Part shown: positions 11,601 to 22,410 of the stretch, piece by piece
Layout of the letters: each line of letters opens with the position of its first letter
How positions within the stretch are numbered: position 1 is the first letter of the stretch
NCBI GenBank assembly: GCA_947623455.1
Contig: OX392532.1
Coordinates: 52,021,058-52,085,057 of the forward strand
Length of the DNA stretch: 64,000 nucleotides
DNA from: Mimachlamys varia
Lineage: Eukaryota; Mollusca; Bivalvia; Pectinida; Pectinidae
Direction of reading: 5' to 3'
Position numbers and translations under genes: made by a program
Notes under the pieces: generated by a model
What the model was told of the DNA's origin: nothing
The model's input: only the letters and a program-made list of their open reading frames with translations
The model's database searches: none

Positions 11601-13628
11601 AATTAGTTATTTGAACACCCCGTCCCCTCCCCACCACTGTACCTGTGTTTTCACACCTAGGTGAGTGATGGCATCGTCTGCACATCCTGCATACACCGTT
11701 CGCACATCGTGCGCACACCTCACATCGTATAACAACTGTACTTGCCACAACTGTACTTGCAAAGGAATCCCTATGACCTCTGGAAAACCTGGGACAATTA
11801 AGTTCTTTCCTGGAGGGGGAGTATATGTAACCCTTGCAATATACCGCTCGCTAGAGAGATCTTCTCTTTAGCTCCTTTAGCTCGATTGGTTGAGCGTAAG
11901 AGTAGTAGCCAGAGGTTCTGGGTTCGACTCCTAACAGAGGCATTGAAAATATAATGACCTCTGTTACATATACAAGCCACATGACTCGATCGCTCCTGTT
12001 ACACCTGTATATATGAATCGTAAAGAAATATATCATGAAGTTCCAATCCTTCTCTTACGAGGTGGATTGTACCAATGACCATGCACAAGACAGGAAGTAT
12101 ATACCCAGGCAGTAGTCAGAATAGCAGTGGAAAAATAGGGTGCTTTAGTTGTGTAAGGGACAGGTCCAAAGTCTATGTCGTGAGTACAACTCAGTCGGAA
12201 TAATGAATTAAACAGAACATAACAACACAAGTCAGGTACATACACATCCCGAACTGATGATGTCATACACTGTTATATAGATATATTAACCTGAGTTACA
12301 GAAATAAAAAGGACCCATGAAAAATAATCACTGATAATTGTATCTTACACTATACACTATTGTTGTGAATTGTTTACCAGATAGTTAATTGGTTGAGCAT
12401 GAATCTATAGGGTTCCGAAGGTCTCAGGTTCGAGCCCCACTCTGGCTGCACATTTTCAGAGTGTACCTGTACTGTTACGGAGTGGAATTCAGATCTGGTT
12501 TTAATTAGATTGCCCGGCCTGGCCTCACATTTTCATAGTGTACCTGTACTGTTACGGAGTGGAATTAAGATCTGGTTTTAATTAGATTGCCCGGTCTGGC
12601 CTCACATTTTCCCTCTCCTGTTACACTTTTGATTATACAGCCAGATTTACCAGTGCTTACATAATCAAACCCACTACTCTTACAGTCATTGTAAGTCTTG
12701 ACTTAAATTGTCACAAAGTATACACAAGAAAGATTATGCATTTTTTTGTATAGCCCAATATGTATGCTTTTTCTCATTATCATTGGTTTTTTTTTTACGT
12801 AACAAACTAATGTTACAAAGTCACTCGGGTTCAATTGCTGTTTTTGCTTGCATAGAATTGGTTTGTGAACGAGGTGTAAATCGGCGGAAATCACAACTTA
12901 CCATAGACATACATTGTATGTTCACAGTACAGTGATGTGCCATACATGTATAACGTACATGTAAATGTGTAAAAGATGTGCATTGATTAGGTTGCTTTAC
13001 AGGCTTGAGCTGTAGGGAGTTTCCATTTAACTCAGTTGGGGGAGCATTGCGCTGGAGAGCCAAGGGTCGCGGGTTCGAGCCCCTGAGAGACGGCACTATC
13101 TTTATCACTTTGCATCGCCCTATTACAAATGTAAGTATTACGTCACAAAATATTTTTACCATATAATTCAAACATTTTGACAAATTTTCAAATTTTGTTT
13201 ATGACTCTGTTGCTCGCCAGTGTACATGTCATCCTGGTCTTACCTTGATCAAGGTAATGCAGCAGCCTACCAAGAACGAATCTTTCATGTTTGCTTTCAG
13301 GAATTTCCCCTTCTTCCAAGAATCTTGCAATCATGGCGAGACCATTCACGAAAACGGACCCTAAAGTTTTCGTTTTAAACGGTTTCACGCTACAATATGC
13401 CTCAAGAAATGAAACACCGCCATTTACATCAGCAGCATTGCAGTTGTAAAAGCGAAGCGAGTTCAAATCAGGACCCCTATGAATGTCACATAACTCATGC
13501 AAATGCAATGCAATCTGCTTTTTCATGTTCTCTGGGAAATTTCTAAATATCGGGTCTACATGATCAACACGACTTTTCTTGGTCGAAGCATCCAATTGAT
13601 CAGCTGGTGAAAGCCTTTTTGCCGACAT
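5007..13628 (-). CDS. Unrecognised three-exon gene, ~410 aa, with an apparent 1-nt frameshift
   Basis: The model is join(13628-13244, 9382-9170, 5640-5007) on the minus strand. Both junctions have GT-AG sites and matching phase 1: CAA-G|GTAAG to CAG|AA, and ATA-G|GTAAC to CAG|GT. Exon lengths 385, 213 and 634 sum to 1232, one base short of 411 codons. The missing base is explained by an apparent deletion near 5350, where the frame of ...DSEHEF ends in TAG while the next frame continues LLESSHIPLF... to a lysine-rich C-terminus. The N-terminus has a basic patch (TKKSR), suggesting nuclear location. Exon 3 opens with GEVWHGDLDVIV, which faintly recalls a PD-(D/E)XK nuclease core, followed by an aromatic QTVVFSFLQKQ segment and a TGVVIYFYD strand. 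I do not recognise the family. Introns of about 3.5 and 3.9 kb are full of repeats. It could be a live gene with a sequencing error or a recent pseudogene. Confidence 0.65.
5675..6065. mobile_element. MITE family 'a', full copy, TTAA-flanked
   Basis: It begins AGGCCCAATATACGTAACTT and ends with the inverted AAGTTA..CGTATATTGGGCCT, followed by TTAA. Copies or parts occur at 14118, 44596, 48334 and 50460. It sits in the last intron of the unrecognised gene, its edge only 34 bases from the exon 3 acceptor. TTAA flanks and TIRs suggest a piggyBac-type or other TTAA-targeting non-autonomous element. It has no ORF. Confidence 0.8.
6185..7887. mobile_element. hAT-like non-autonomous element with 8-bp target duplication
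   Basis: The ends TAGAGCTGGG (6185-6194) and CCCAGCCCTA (7878-7887) are inverted copies with one mismatch, typical of hAT termini. They are flanked by GAAATGGT (6177-6184) and GTAATGGT (7888-7895), an 8-bp duplication with one difference. No transposase is present; most of the interior is a 57-bp minisatellite. The left sub-terminal sequence (GTACCACGGTAT..GGTACGTACCACGGTATACC) resembles the repeat unit, so the array probably grew from the element's own end. Confidence 0.75.
6512..7875. repeat. 57-bp minisatellite, about 24 copies
   Basis: The unit is ACTAACGTACTACGATACAT plus ACCATCACAACATGATACCA plus CGGTATACCGGTACAGR. Because 57 is divisible by 3, frames stay open on both strands (a 458-residue plus-strand frame repeating TYYDTYHHNMIPRYTGTGL, and a 249-residue minus-strand frame). 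I read these as non-coding. The first four units differ (GGTACGTACC in place of GATACATACC). Near the 3' end a two-unit block (variants ending VTEL and WCTGTEL) is itself duplicated. Confidence 0.95.
8063..8094. repeat. Poly-C/CCCCA tract
   Basis: A run of C-rich sequence lies within intron 2. The minus strand is a G-run capable of quadruplex formation. Confidence 0.8.
8211..8450. repeat. ~64-bp tandem repeat, four degenerate copies
   Basis: Each unit contains CC(A/C)xxGGACAxGCTAG..GGGTTAGG..CCCC(C)TGGCCTCAGAGGCACTGTTCC. It is GC-rich compared with its surroundings and lies in intron 2. Confidence 0.75.
8745..9140. repeat. Intronic repeat with GAGGGAGA/TGAGGGAGTCTCCCTC motifs
   Basis: Several GAGGGAG motifs, two of them palindromic with CTCCCTC, are bounded by two direct copies of GCATACCC.T.GG.GTTAA (8754 and 9115). 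It looks like a small dispersed element beside exon 2; the family is unknown. Confidence 0.4.
9170..9382 (-). CDS. Exon 2 of the unrecognised three-exon gene
   Basis: This 213-nt exon is preceded by a pyrimidine-rich acceptor (TTTTTGTCATTCCAG) and ends at ATAG|GTAAC. It encodes 71 residues including EECDEVDL, a Lys/Arg-rich centre and a Cys-containing GTLKCPCPLDCD motif. The three cysteines in CPCPLDC could bind metal, but no partner ligands are evident. Phase matches exons 1 and 3. Confidence 0.7.
9484..9534 (+). promoter_or_regulatory. Three TCAAGGTCA nuclear-receptor monomer sites
   Basis: Exact TCAAGGTCA occurs at 9484-9492, 9505-9513 and 9526-9534, spaced 21 bp apart. TCAAGGTCA is the extended half-site bound by NR5A (FTZ-F1/SF-1) and ERR-type receptors. 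The sites lie about 100 bp upstream of exon 2, inside intron 1, and belong to a dispersed repeat, so function is uncertain. Confidence 0.4.
9600..10430. other. Intron 1 sequence, nothing coding
   Basis: AT-rich intronic DNA. The only notable item is a pair of near-identical phrases, CGCATATAGTGTGCACTCGC and CGTATAGTGCGCAGGTAC, near 9948-9987, reminiscent of a transposon terminus, but no partner end was found. Confidence 0.4.
10433..10495 (+). repeat. ~60-bp dispersed repeat, copy 1
   Basis: CCTGTATATATGAATTGTAA followed by AGAAATATATCATGAAGTTC and a CTTCTCTTA tail recurs at 12003-12062 in the same orientation with few changes. The two copies bracket the SINE-rich part of intron 1. Confidence 0.7.
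10857..10934 (-). mobile_element. tRNA-derived SINE head or tRNA pseudogene
   Basis: On the minus strand an A-box-like TGGCTCAGTTGG and a perfect B box GGTTCGATTCC sit in tRNA spacing, with a pairing T-arm (CCGGG/CCTGG) and D-arm (GCTC/GAGC). The acceptor and anticodon stems do not pair, so I do not call a functional tRNA. Confidence 0.6.
10982..11134 (+). mobile_element. tRNA-derived SINE, copy 1
   Basis: The A-box-like TAGCTCGATCGGTTGAGC and B-box-like GGTTCGACTGC are embedded in flanks (ATATACCGCTCGCTAGA..., GCATTGAAAATATGATGACC) that recur at 11821-11972. Pol III-type internal promoter spacing is kept. Confidence 0.65.
11160..11340. repeat. GTGCGCACA-rich low-complexity intron segment
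   Basis: Repeated variants of TGTGCACACA/GTGCGCACAAC and ACGCACACACGCACAA, partly palindromic. A related segment lies at 11665-11730, and a 15-bp ACAACTGTACTTGCC duplication at about 11731-11760. Confidence 0.45.
11821..11972 (+). mobile_element. tRNA-derived SINE, copy 2
   Basis: Same family as 10982-11134: A-box-like TAGCTCGATTGGTTGAGC, B-box GGTTCGACTCC, then GCATTGAAAATATAATGACC. The B box here matches the consensus fully. It lies in intron 1 of the minus-strand gene. Confidence 0.65.
12003..12062 (+). repeat. ~60-bp dispersed repeat, copy 2
   Basis: Direct copy of 10433-10495 (CCTGTATATATGAATCGTAA then AGAAATATATCATGAAGTTC). Confidence 0.7.
12368..12604 (+). repeat. tRNA-like head followed by 77-bp tandem repeat
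   Basis: A degenerate A box (GATAGTTAATTGGTTGAGC) and a B box (GGTTCGAGCCCC) at 12370-12440 are followed directly by two 77-bp units (ACATTTTCA.AGTGTACCTG.. repeated at 12450 and 12527, with a third start at 12604). It looks like a SINE whose body has been duplicated in tandem. Confidence 0.65.
13021..13096 (+). mobile_element. tRNA-derived SINE head or tRNA pseudogene
   Basis: TTAACTCAGTTGGGGGAGC and CGGGTTCGAGCCCCTGAGAG are in A/B-box spacing. No complete cloverleaf can be folded. It lies just downstream (transcript sense) of exon 1. Confidence 0.55.
13244..13628 (-). CDS. Exon 1 of the unrecognised three-exon gene
   Basis: The ATG at 13628 has A at -3. The exon encodes about 128 residues and includes a TKKSR basic patch near residue 16, a Cys/His-containing segment (HLHELCDIH), and an alpha-helical end (ARFLEEGEIPESKHERF...LLHYLDQ). 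It ends at a strong donor, CAAG|GTAAGA. No stop or other start upstream competes. Confidence 0.7.
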
Positions 13629-13760
13629 GATGGTGAGTTTTAGTGTCTTCCAGGGTCTTTGCGCTATACCGGAAGTAAGGATTCGAAACTAAAAGTGAAA
13701 GTAGATTTGAGGCGCATTCGGTTCGCCATTCACGTGAGTGAGAAAGCGTTAAAACGAAAA
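13629..13760 (-). promoter_or_regulatory. Putative promoter of the three-exon gene
   Basis: Directly upstream of the ATG at 13628 are an ETS consensus ACCGGAAGT (13668-13676), an IRF/ISRE-like GAAACTAAAAGTGAAAGT (13685-13702, containing AANNGAAA) and an E-box-like CACGTG (13731-13736). No TATA box is evident. Motif matches only. Confidence 0.4.
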
Positions 13761-13929
13761 CTCCCCGGCTCCCTCCCTATCACTTCTCCCACCTGCCGAC
13801 CGTAGGCTGGCACATTAATAAGGTTATATCTCCTTCGTAGCTGTATGGATTTCTATTTGGAGACAAGCTTTGGGAAAAAAATGTGTACTGTTAAAATACT
13901 TTATAGATACAAGTTACATTTGTGTATGT

Positions 13930-14030
13930 TTAATGAATTATTTATTTATTTATTATATATATATATATATATGTATGTTTGACCAGAGACGCATATGTCG
14001 CCAGAGCTCTGGCTTTATTCGTCTCTGGTT
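13930..14030. repeat. TA microsatellite and CCAGAGACG hairpin
   Basis: TTTA and TA repeats at 13935-13975 precede an imperfect inverted repeat (CCAGAGACG 13983-13991 with CGTCTCTGG 14020-14028), which encloses the palindrome CCAGAGCTCTGG. Confidence 0.7.
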
Positions 14031-14117
14031 TAACAGTATCAAAAATGGAAATAAAAGTGTTGGTCGGAATGAACCACTGCGAAATAATAATTACTACTTT
14101 GAAAAAAATATATATAT

Positions 14118-14397
14118 GTAGCTAAGATTAACTATTATCAGCAATATTCAAGATGAATTCTTACGCGGTTACCGGTACAGCAGCAGTTGAAATACGGTAT
14201 TTCTAAACATGAACTGTCTTCTTGCAACGGTTTGTTGTTTTAGTGGCTCACACCTACAAATGTAAATTATTTTGAATTCTTTAGACTTTTCGCTCAGGTC
14301 TACTTTGTTTAAGTCTTATTTTTGCATGATTTTCAATTTTTTTTTCCAAAATTTTCCAAATCACGAAAAATTCTCCGAACATGCGTATATTTGGCCT
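14118..14397. mobile_element. MITE family 'a', left-truncated copy
   Basis: Shares AAGATTAAC..TCAAGATGAATT, GTTACCGGTACAGCAGCAGT and the right end GCGTATATTTGGCCT followed by TTAA with the copy at 5675. The left terminus is missing. Confidence 0.7.
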
Positions 14398-14454
14398 TTA
14401 AGATAACAGAAAACCACAATCAATTGGTATATCAATAAATACATGTAAATTAAA

Positions 14455-14790
14455 GGATTAAGTACACTCCGTTTTTTTGTGTTATAACCCTATAACATAA
14501 ACAATAGATTCAAGTTAATTCTTATAATTTAATCTATACCCTGCGAAAAAACAATTTATTGATGGACTTTTTCTCTCTTACAAATCATCACGCTACTGCA
14601 TCGGCCAATCAAAAGCGGCGTTATAAACGGTGATGTCATTGTTTACGATATGGGTTGATAACATAATTTTTTTTAAGCCAATAAAAATGCTTGTTTTAAA
14701 CAAGATTAAATTATGACAATTTAATGTTTTGTGTAGTTTTATCATTACGTAAGTCTCCAAATCTGAAATATTCATGTATCTTTATCACTT
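14455..14790. repeat. Dispersed repeat shared with 17640-17920
   Basis: GTTATAACCCTATAACATAA..AATAGATTCAAGTTAAT..CAATCAAAAGCGGCGTTATAAACGGTGATGTCATT is present in both places with about 85-90% identity by eye. No ORF. Confidence 0.7.
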
Positions 14791-14949
14791 ATCCTCGTCC
14801 TATTACAAATTGGTGCCGATGGCCCTCCCTTTTCCAAGGACGGAGAAACCTTGGCTGGGAGTCAATAACCTGGGTTGTAGATTTATAAAAAGGTGGGAAT
14901 AGTTTAGAAGATTTTATAACCTCAATTGTTTCAGTATGGGTCCTTTTTT

Positions 14950-15490
14950 CAGATGCTATGTATAACTAGAGCATGTTTGAAGAGCTTAGCACTTACACCT
15001 TTTTGCACACTATCATCAGATGTTGGCCTATTCAAATCACCCTCGTCCTAGCTGCGAAAACGTAAATCGATGTCGACTGCTGACAAACAAACTCACAACA
15101 AAGGATTCGAGAGATGCAGGTTGTTCCGAACTATGGACAAGTTTTATGGGCGCCATTTTTGTCTCATTGAGAAATATTTTTATAATATCTTTATGTGATA
15201 TGAAGATCGGCGTTTTTGAGTATGCTTATTAGTGTGCTTACTTGTTGTGATTGACAATGATGACTCAGTTCTCATTTTGAGGACTTGGTGTTTACTCGTA
15301 TGTGACCAAGACTTACATGGGGTGGGGGGGGGGGGGGGTGTTGTTGATGAAGCAGAATACGCTTACTCTTTCGTAACACCTGGGTCGTTATTCATGAAAC
15401 CGTTCTCATACTCATGCATGGATTTTGCGCTCAGGCTTATTTCTTATTTCGACTATAATTCATTTAAAAATCTACTGTTGTCGAAGTTTT
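14950..15490 (+). pseudogene. 3' fragment of a YIDD-type reverse-transcriptase element (copy P1)
   Basis: The plus strand at 15055-15215 keeps the C-terminal RT signature of the family (CRLLTNKLTTKDS.., FYGRH-like FMGAIFVSLRNIFIISLCDM), followed by the family's 3' tail (TGTGACCAAGAYTTACATGG, GATGAAGCAGAATACGCTTACTC). The full-length parent resembles retroelements with an RT and no visible nuclease; I suspect a Penelope-like group but cannot prove it. A G-run (15323-15339) interrupts the tail. Frameshifted and dead. Confidence 0.55.
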
Positions 15491-15499
15491 GAAAACAAG

Positions 15500-15690
15500 T
15501 TGAAAAGACATTAAGTCGAAAGCTATTTTCAACATTTACAATGATTGTTTGACTCTTTGACATGGTTAAGGTGTTTTTCAAGAAAGCTGAGCACAGAGAC
15601 CATGGTTGAGCACGAGAACGGTTTCATGAATACGGGCCCCGATCTCATTTCCTTGTACCTTTGCATGGGTCTCCGTGTAAATCTTTCCTT
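15500..15690. other. No feature seen
   Basis: Short spacer between two RT fragments; only chance ORFs. Confidence 0.4.
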
Positions 15691-15965
15691 TTTGTTCATA
15701 TTCCCCCTACCTTAGTTCGGACTTTTGTGTTGGGAGTAACAACCCTGCTTCTATAACCTTTGGTGTTAACATGTCCGGTTGTTCTAGGGTTTGTTCAAAA
15801 CATCGAGATTTCCGTGACAGATGCCAACTGTTGACTAGCAAACTTACTACACAAAGATTCGAGAGATGCAGGTTGATGAAAACAATGAGCAAGTTTTATG
15901 GTCGCCATCTTTTTCTCACTAAGAAATATTCTATTGTATCATTGTGTGATATATAAAGATGAACG
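15691..15965 (+). pseudogene. 3' fragment of the YIDD-type RT element (copy P2)
   Basis: The plus-strand frame 15771-15953 reads CSKHRDFRDRCQLLTSKL, then LMKTMSKFYGRHLFLTKKYS, the same C-terminal RT signature found in copies P1 and P4. It begins after a family-like CTTCTATAACCTTTGGTGTT segment. Stops and frameshifts flank it. Confidence 0.6.
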
Positions 15966-16126
15966 TTTTATGAGATTTCTCTTCGATATCGTGATTTATA
16001 AAGGCTGCCGGCGAACAAATTGATGACAGAAGGATTCGGGCGATGCAGGCTGGCTCACTCTAGCCATTAGCATTTTCGTTATTAACGAAATGAGATGCTT
16101 ATTTGCTAAAAGAAAATTTATAGAGG

Positions 16127-16262
16127 ATATCTAACAGTGTCTTCAGTAATACCAGATATATTTCACGAGAGGAGCAAATATTTTGATATTTTTCACGAGT
16201 GCGCAGTATATTAGCCACACGAGTGAAATATGTTTGGTATTACTGATGATACTGTTAGATAT
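16127..16262. mobile_element. Foldback element
   Basis: ATATCTAACAGTGTCTTCAG plus TAATACCAGATATATTTCAC at the left pair with GTGAAATATGTTTGGTATTA plus CTGATGATACTGTTAGATAT at the right. Arms are about 43 bp with few mismatches around a short AT-rich core. Confidence 0.8.
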
Positions 16263-16552
16263 TCTGTTTATTACATTTGTGCAGCAAAATCTACAGTGGC
16301 AGCTTTTGATTTTCCCAAATGTCGTTTGTAAGCAGCGTTCTGATTGGTCAAATAAAAAAAAAGTGATACTTTTATAGAATGAATAATTTTCGATATTTCA
16401 CTGGTAAAAATGTAATAAATGCCTTTAACTACTTTTGCTAATGAAGTTTGTGTTAAATAAACCATTTTCATGAACACTGACTCCCTATAAAAAAGTATAA
16501 TAAGAATTGATACAATTCAATTAACGGTATGTTAAATACATCAGAACTTATA

Positions 16553-16660
16553 TTAATATTAACACTTGAATTGTGACTCTACTAATGAGTAAAAGTTGCC
16601 TAAGGACATTCTTATTTGCTAAAAGAGAAAAGTTGTCTAGACTAGAGTGAGCACAGGCAA
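16553..16660 (+). repeat. Dispersed repeat, inverted copy at 40990-41140
   Basis: AACACTTGAATTGTGACTCT, ACTAATGAGTAAAAGTTGCC and the following GCTAAAAGAGAAAAGTTG match the reverse complement of the segment around 41040-41135. Confidence 0.6.
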
Positions 16661-16849
16661 GTTGATGAAGGATCTGAGCTATTCTTTGGTCTCATCGAGA
16701 TATGTACGTTTTTAACAGTGGTACACATGTATGCCTACAATTGAGAATGGCCTCATCGCAGTACTCTCTTTGTTCTCTAGCTTTATTGATTTTAAGTTTG
16801 AATTATGGTTCTGTTGACGCTTCGGTATTGTCCTATTGGCAAGGTTTTG

Positions 16850-17165
16850 TGTGATATGAAGATGGACGTTTTTGAGTTTGCTTGTTAGTGTTTACTTGTT
16901 GTGATGACAATTGTGACTCGTTTCTCATTTTAAGGATTGATGCTTATTTGGATGTGACCAAGATTAACATGGCGGGTGTCGTCGATGATGCAGAAGACGC
17001 TTACTCTTCCGGAGCACCTGGTCTAATTCTCTTGTGCTTTTACGAGAGTCTCCATGTAAATCTTTCATTTGTTCCTATTTTGCCCCTAGTTTAATCGATT
17101 TTGAGTTCGGATTATGGTTTTGTTGACCCTTTGATATTCTCTGATTTTTTTGTTATGGTAGCTAT
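16850..17165 (+). pseudogene. 3' tail of the YIDD-type RT element (copy P3)
   Basis: TGTGATATGAAGATGGACGT, GATGTGACCAAGATTAACAT and ATTTTGCCCCTAGTTTAATC followed by GAGTTCGGATTATGGTTTTG form the most complete 3' tail of the family. A 70-residue frame (16882-17091) includes DVTKINMAGVVDDAEDAYSS and is also conserved in copy P6, so part of the tail may once have coded. Function unknown. Confidence 0.6.
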
Positions 17166-17169
17166 CATT

Positions 17170-17555
17170 TCTACAAGGCTGGCCTGACGTACACACACGA
17201 GTTAGTTAAGGTTATTTGGTGAGACTTGTTTGGGGTCCGGAGAACAGAGTCCAGACGTGTTATGGGCTGTCTCTTAAGCTGATATTTGTTAGCCAAGGGA
17301 CTCTCAAGTGTTGTTCTGGCTATCCAGTTCTAATTATTTAAGGATTATCTTGAATCTAATACTAGGAATAAGATTCATCAGTTTGGTATGAATGATATAT
17401 ATATATAGCGAGTACAAATAGTACAATAGCCGAGTGTCGGTGTTCTGACCGCTTTGTTTCCTGTTTTACTCTTTGCTTGACAAAAGGAAACAGTCGTTCT
17501 CGAAAGCTCGCAAATTAAGTTTTCAATTCCTGTTTGTGTACAAAACAAACTCAGT
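17170..17555. other. No feature seen
   Basis: Unique AT-rich sequence with a TA microsatellite at 17396-17406; no coding support. Confidence 0.4.
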
Positions 17556-17560
17556 ATATA

Positions 17561-17711
17561 TAACTTGAATCTATTTTTATGTTATGGAGGTATAACCCAA
17601 AAAAGCGGCGTGAACTTTAAATAAATTGCGAAGCGGTTTATGATAAGAGTACACTTCGAATTCATTTTTTGTGTGTTATAACCCCATAACATAAAAAATA
17701 GATTCAAGTTA
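17561..17711. mobile_element. Foldback structure
   Basis: TAACTTGAATCTATTTTTAT plus GTTATGGAGGTATAACCC (17561-17598) pairs with GTTATAACCCCATAACATAA plus AAAATAGATTCAAGTTA (17675-17711). The right arm is the start of the repeat shared with 14455-14790. Confidence 0.75.
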
Positions 17712-17920
17712 ATACTTATAATTTAATCTAAACCCTGCAAAAATTCACTTTATTGATGGACTCTTTTAACTTACACATCAATACGCTGCTGCATCAGCCA
17801 ATCAAAAGCGACGTTATAAACGGTGACGTCATTTTTTAAGTTTTGATCTGATATTATTTTTTAAGCCAATGGAAATGCTTGTTTCAAACAAGATTTAATT
17901 ATGATAAATAATATGCGAGG
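17640..17920. repeat. Dispersed repeat, second copy of 14455-14790
   Basis: Contains CCAATCAAAAGCGACGTTAT and AAACGGTGACGTCATT, including a TGACGTCA site, as in the first copy. Confidence 0.7.
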
Positions 17921-19015
17921 TTACAGTATGTTATGAACTGTACTTGTAAAAATATGTAAAAAAAAAACAACAACAAAAAACCACAAAATAAATAAATAAA
18001 TGAATCGTGGCCATTGAAGGTTCTTGAATTTTTTTTATTTAAATTGATAAAGGGTTTTGAGTAAATTGTTTACTGGTGGACGACGCACGATGGAGAGAAC
18101 AAACTAAGAATAGTTTCCTCGCTCGTGTGACCTAAAAAGCTGTACCAATCTTATCCCTTAAAACTCAGGAACCCCGACAGGCACCGTTCTTGTTTTCCCC
18201 AATCTGTTCTTAAACTCAAAATGTGTAGCTACTCTCTTATATTGATTACCATGTTTGAATTATTTATATCATATTTGTAATATTTATGATGGTCAGTCCA
18301 ATTTACAAATGACCTGCGTAGTACATGCACGTGAACTTTTGGTCAGGTACTTAGGCTGTTTATGTATTAACAAAACAATCTAAATATTTGTGATTATAGC
18401 ATAATTGATGTTCATCGGGGTTATGTATGTTGTAATGCACTGTATAATACTGTGCTTGTGTTGTATATATGTACAATGTGTTGTGTAGCATTTACTAGTT
18501 ATCTCCCTTGTGCATGTCATTTGTTTTGTTTATGCAAAATAATTTTTTAAATCACATTATATTTTCTTAATTAATTAGCTAATTTAATTACTGTGATTTC
18601 CGACCACCGATGGAGATACTATTTATAGACTCTTGCCTGTTATTCAATCCAATTGACTGTTGCACATCTTTGTCAATGAAATTTATTGAAATGAAAAACG
18701 TGAAACAGTGAAAATTTCAAAGAGGATTTAAAAAAGATTTTCATATCCTTAATATAGCCATAATAAACTATTGTACTCTCTAAATCAAGACGGCCACTAA
18801 TCGGCCATCTTTTTCAACCTCGGTTCATTTAAAAAAAATGAATAGGGACCAAGCGGAACCTTCTTTTTAAAACTGAAAAATATCTTTTGTATTTGTTCAT
18901 TATAATGATGTTGAGGTAAAGGGTGAAATTCTTCTACTTCTATTTCAAAACAAAAATATTTTTTTAACTTTCTTCTACGTGTATGTATCCTAAGCTTATG
19001 TCTCACATGAAAATA
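17921..19015. other. Intergenic, little recognised
   Basis: 17990-18130 is homologous in inverted orientation to 47486-47590 (GTAAATTGTTTACTGGTG, ATTGAAGGTTCTTGAATTTT). The rest shows no gene, RNA or repeat that I can support. Confidence 0.45.
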
Positions 19016-19021
19016 TTTATT
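19016..19021 (-). promoter_or_regulatory. Candidate polyadenylation signal for gene A
   Basis: AATAAA on the minus strand, just past the last decayed finger of gene A's tail. Confidence 0.35.
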
Positions 19022-19029
19022 CTTTAATT

Positions 19030-21111
<2,082 letters not shown>

Positions 21112-21134
21112 TGGCAGTGTCTCCTTTAACGTAC

Positions 21135-21360
21135 CTGAAATATGATAAAAAGGATTCCAATGAGGTCATTTAAACATATGAATACCGTGCCATATACACT
21201 ACACGTGTCATTATTTGACATGTGATACTTGTGGACAAATCGTCACAGTAATTTATACACCAATTGTATCTGTTATACTGTCAGTACTCAAGCATATTAT
21301 GTATTTCTCCTGTTAGTAAACATGAGTACCACAGGATGGAGCAGCACATGGCGTCATTTA
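21135..21360 (-). other. 5' flank/intron of gene A
   Basis: Immediately upstream of the acceptor, TCCTTTTTATCATATTTCAG is shared with genes B, C and D. Further upstream is a diverged partial copy of the duplicated flank (GTGACATGTGATAC-like, GACAAATCGTCA). No first exon could be identified. Confidence 0.4.
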
Positions 21361-21877
21361 TACACTTGTACACTGTATATGAATACCATGCCAACTCCAC
21401 CAAATGTATCATTATGTGACACGAGATAATTGTGGACAAATCGTCATGTTAGTTCTCACACACACTAAATGTAACTCGTGACTATTTGATCTAGTATACT
21501 GCCAGTACTCGGGACACGCCAGTACTGTATTTCTCCTATTTGTAAACAAGAGTACACAAGAGGGAACAGTATACATGTACGGCTGTTCTGACCTTATCTT
21601 ATCTACCTGAACATCCCTTTAATACATTACTTTATTGTATCGTAAGTGAATGTCATTGATAATACCACCCTATCAATGATGTAATTAAAGTTGAGAAATA
21701 ATGCTTCAAAATTGAAGCTGTCAAATTCTATATGGCTGTCTGTTCACCATCTTCATTTTTGCATCAAATCAGAGAGGTATAAATAATCTCGGACTTTATA
21801 CGTCTCTGATAAAATCTAAGTATTTAAAGGAATTAAGCAACAAGGAATGATACATATTCTACAATCATGGACAGTGT

Positions 21878-21983
21878 ACTTGGTTAATATGCTGTGATTT
21901 GACCAGAAGGAAACATTTTGACTAAGGCGAAGCCGAGGTCAATATGTTTTTTTCTGGTCAATATCGCAGCATATTAACCAAGT
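21878..21983. mobile_element. Foldback hairpin, copy 1
   Basis: ACTTGGTTAATATGCTGTGA..TTGACCAGAAGGAAACATTT pairs with the inverted arm ending CATATTAACCAAGT around a GGCGAAGCCGAGG apex. The homologous hairpin in the second duplication unit is at 25508-25614. Confidence 0.85.
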
Positions 21984-22289
21984 AAAATGGTCCATAACTG
22001 TTATATTATAAAACAAGTAAAGATTAAAGATGACAAATGCCAATTTCAAGCTCTTGCCGTGCGTCTCTTCTTGTAGAGGATCACGGATGTTAGGTGTTTT
22101 CAGGAATCTATTTTTAGTTCGCCAGTCAATATCCCTATTTATCAAAAGTCACGTGTAAGAGATGTATCCAATGACAGCATCCATAAAAACACATCATACA
22201 TTAAAACGAATTATATTATGGTAATGCCATGTTTTAAAACCGGAATCAAACACCCGATTCTGCACACATTGTCTGGTTACATGAAGGTT

Positions 22290-22410
22290 ACAGGATTATT
22301 GGATCCTTTGAACTGATCTGAATTATGCGTATTTCGTGACCCAGAAGGAGGTCATTCGCTTGTGACGTTACACTGTATAATAGTCCGGGAAAATCTAACC
22401 GCTGTCATTC
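22290..22410 (-). promoter_or_regulatory. Conserved flank block upstream of gene A with CRE-like site
   Basis: GGATCCTTTGAACTGATCTG, AATTATGC and CATTCGCTTGTGACGTTACA followed by TAATAGTCCGGGAAAATC are conserved in the flanks of genes A, B and C, including the otherwise diverged gene C flank. Here the site is TGACGTTA (22363). Possible distal promoter; orientation and TSS unproven. Confidence 0.35.
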
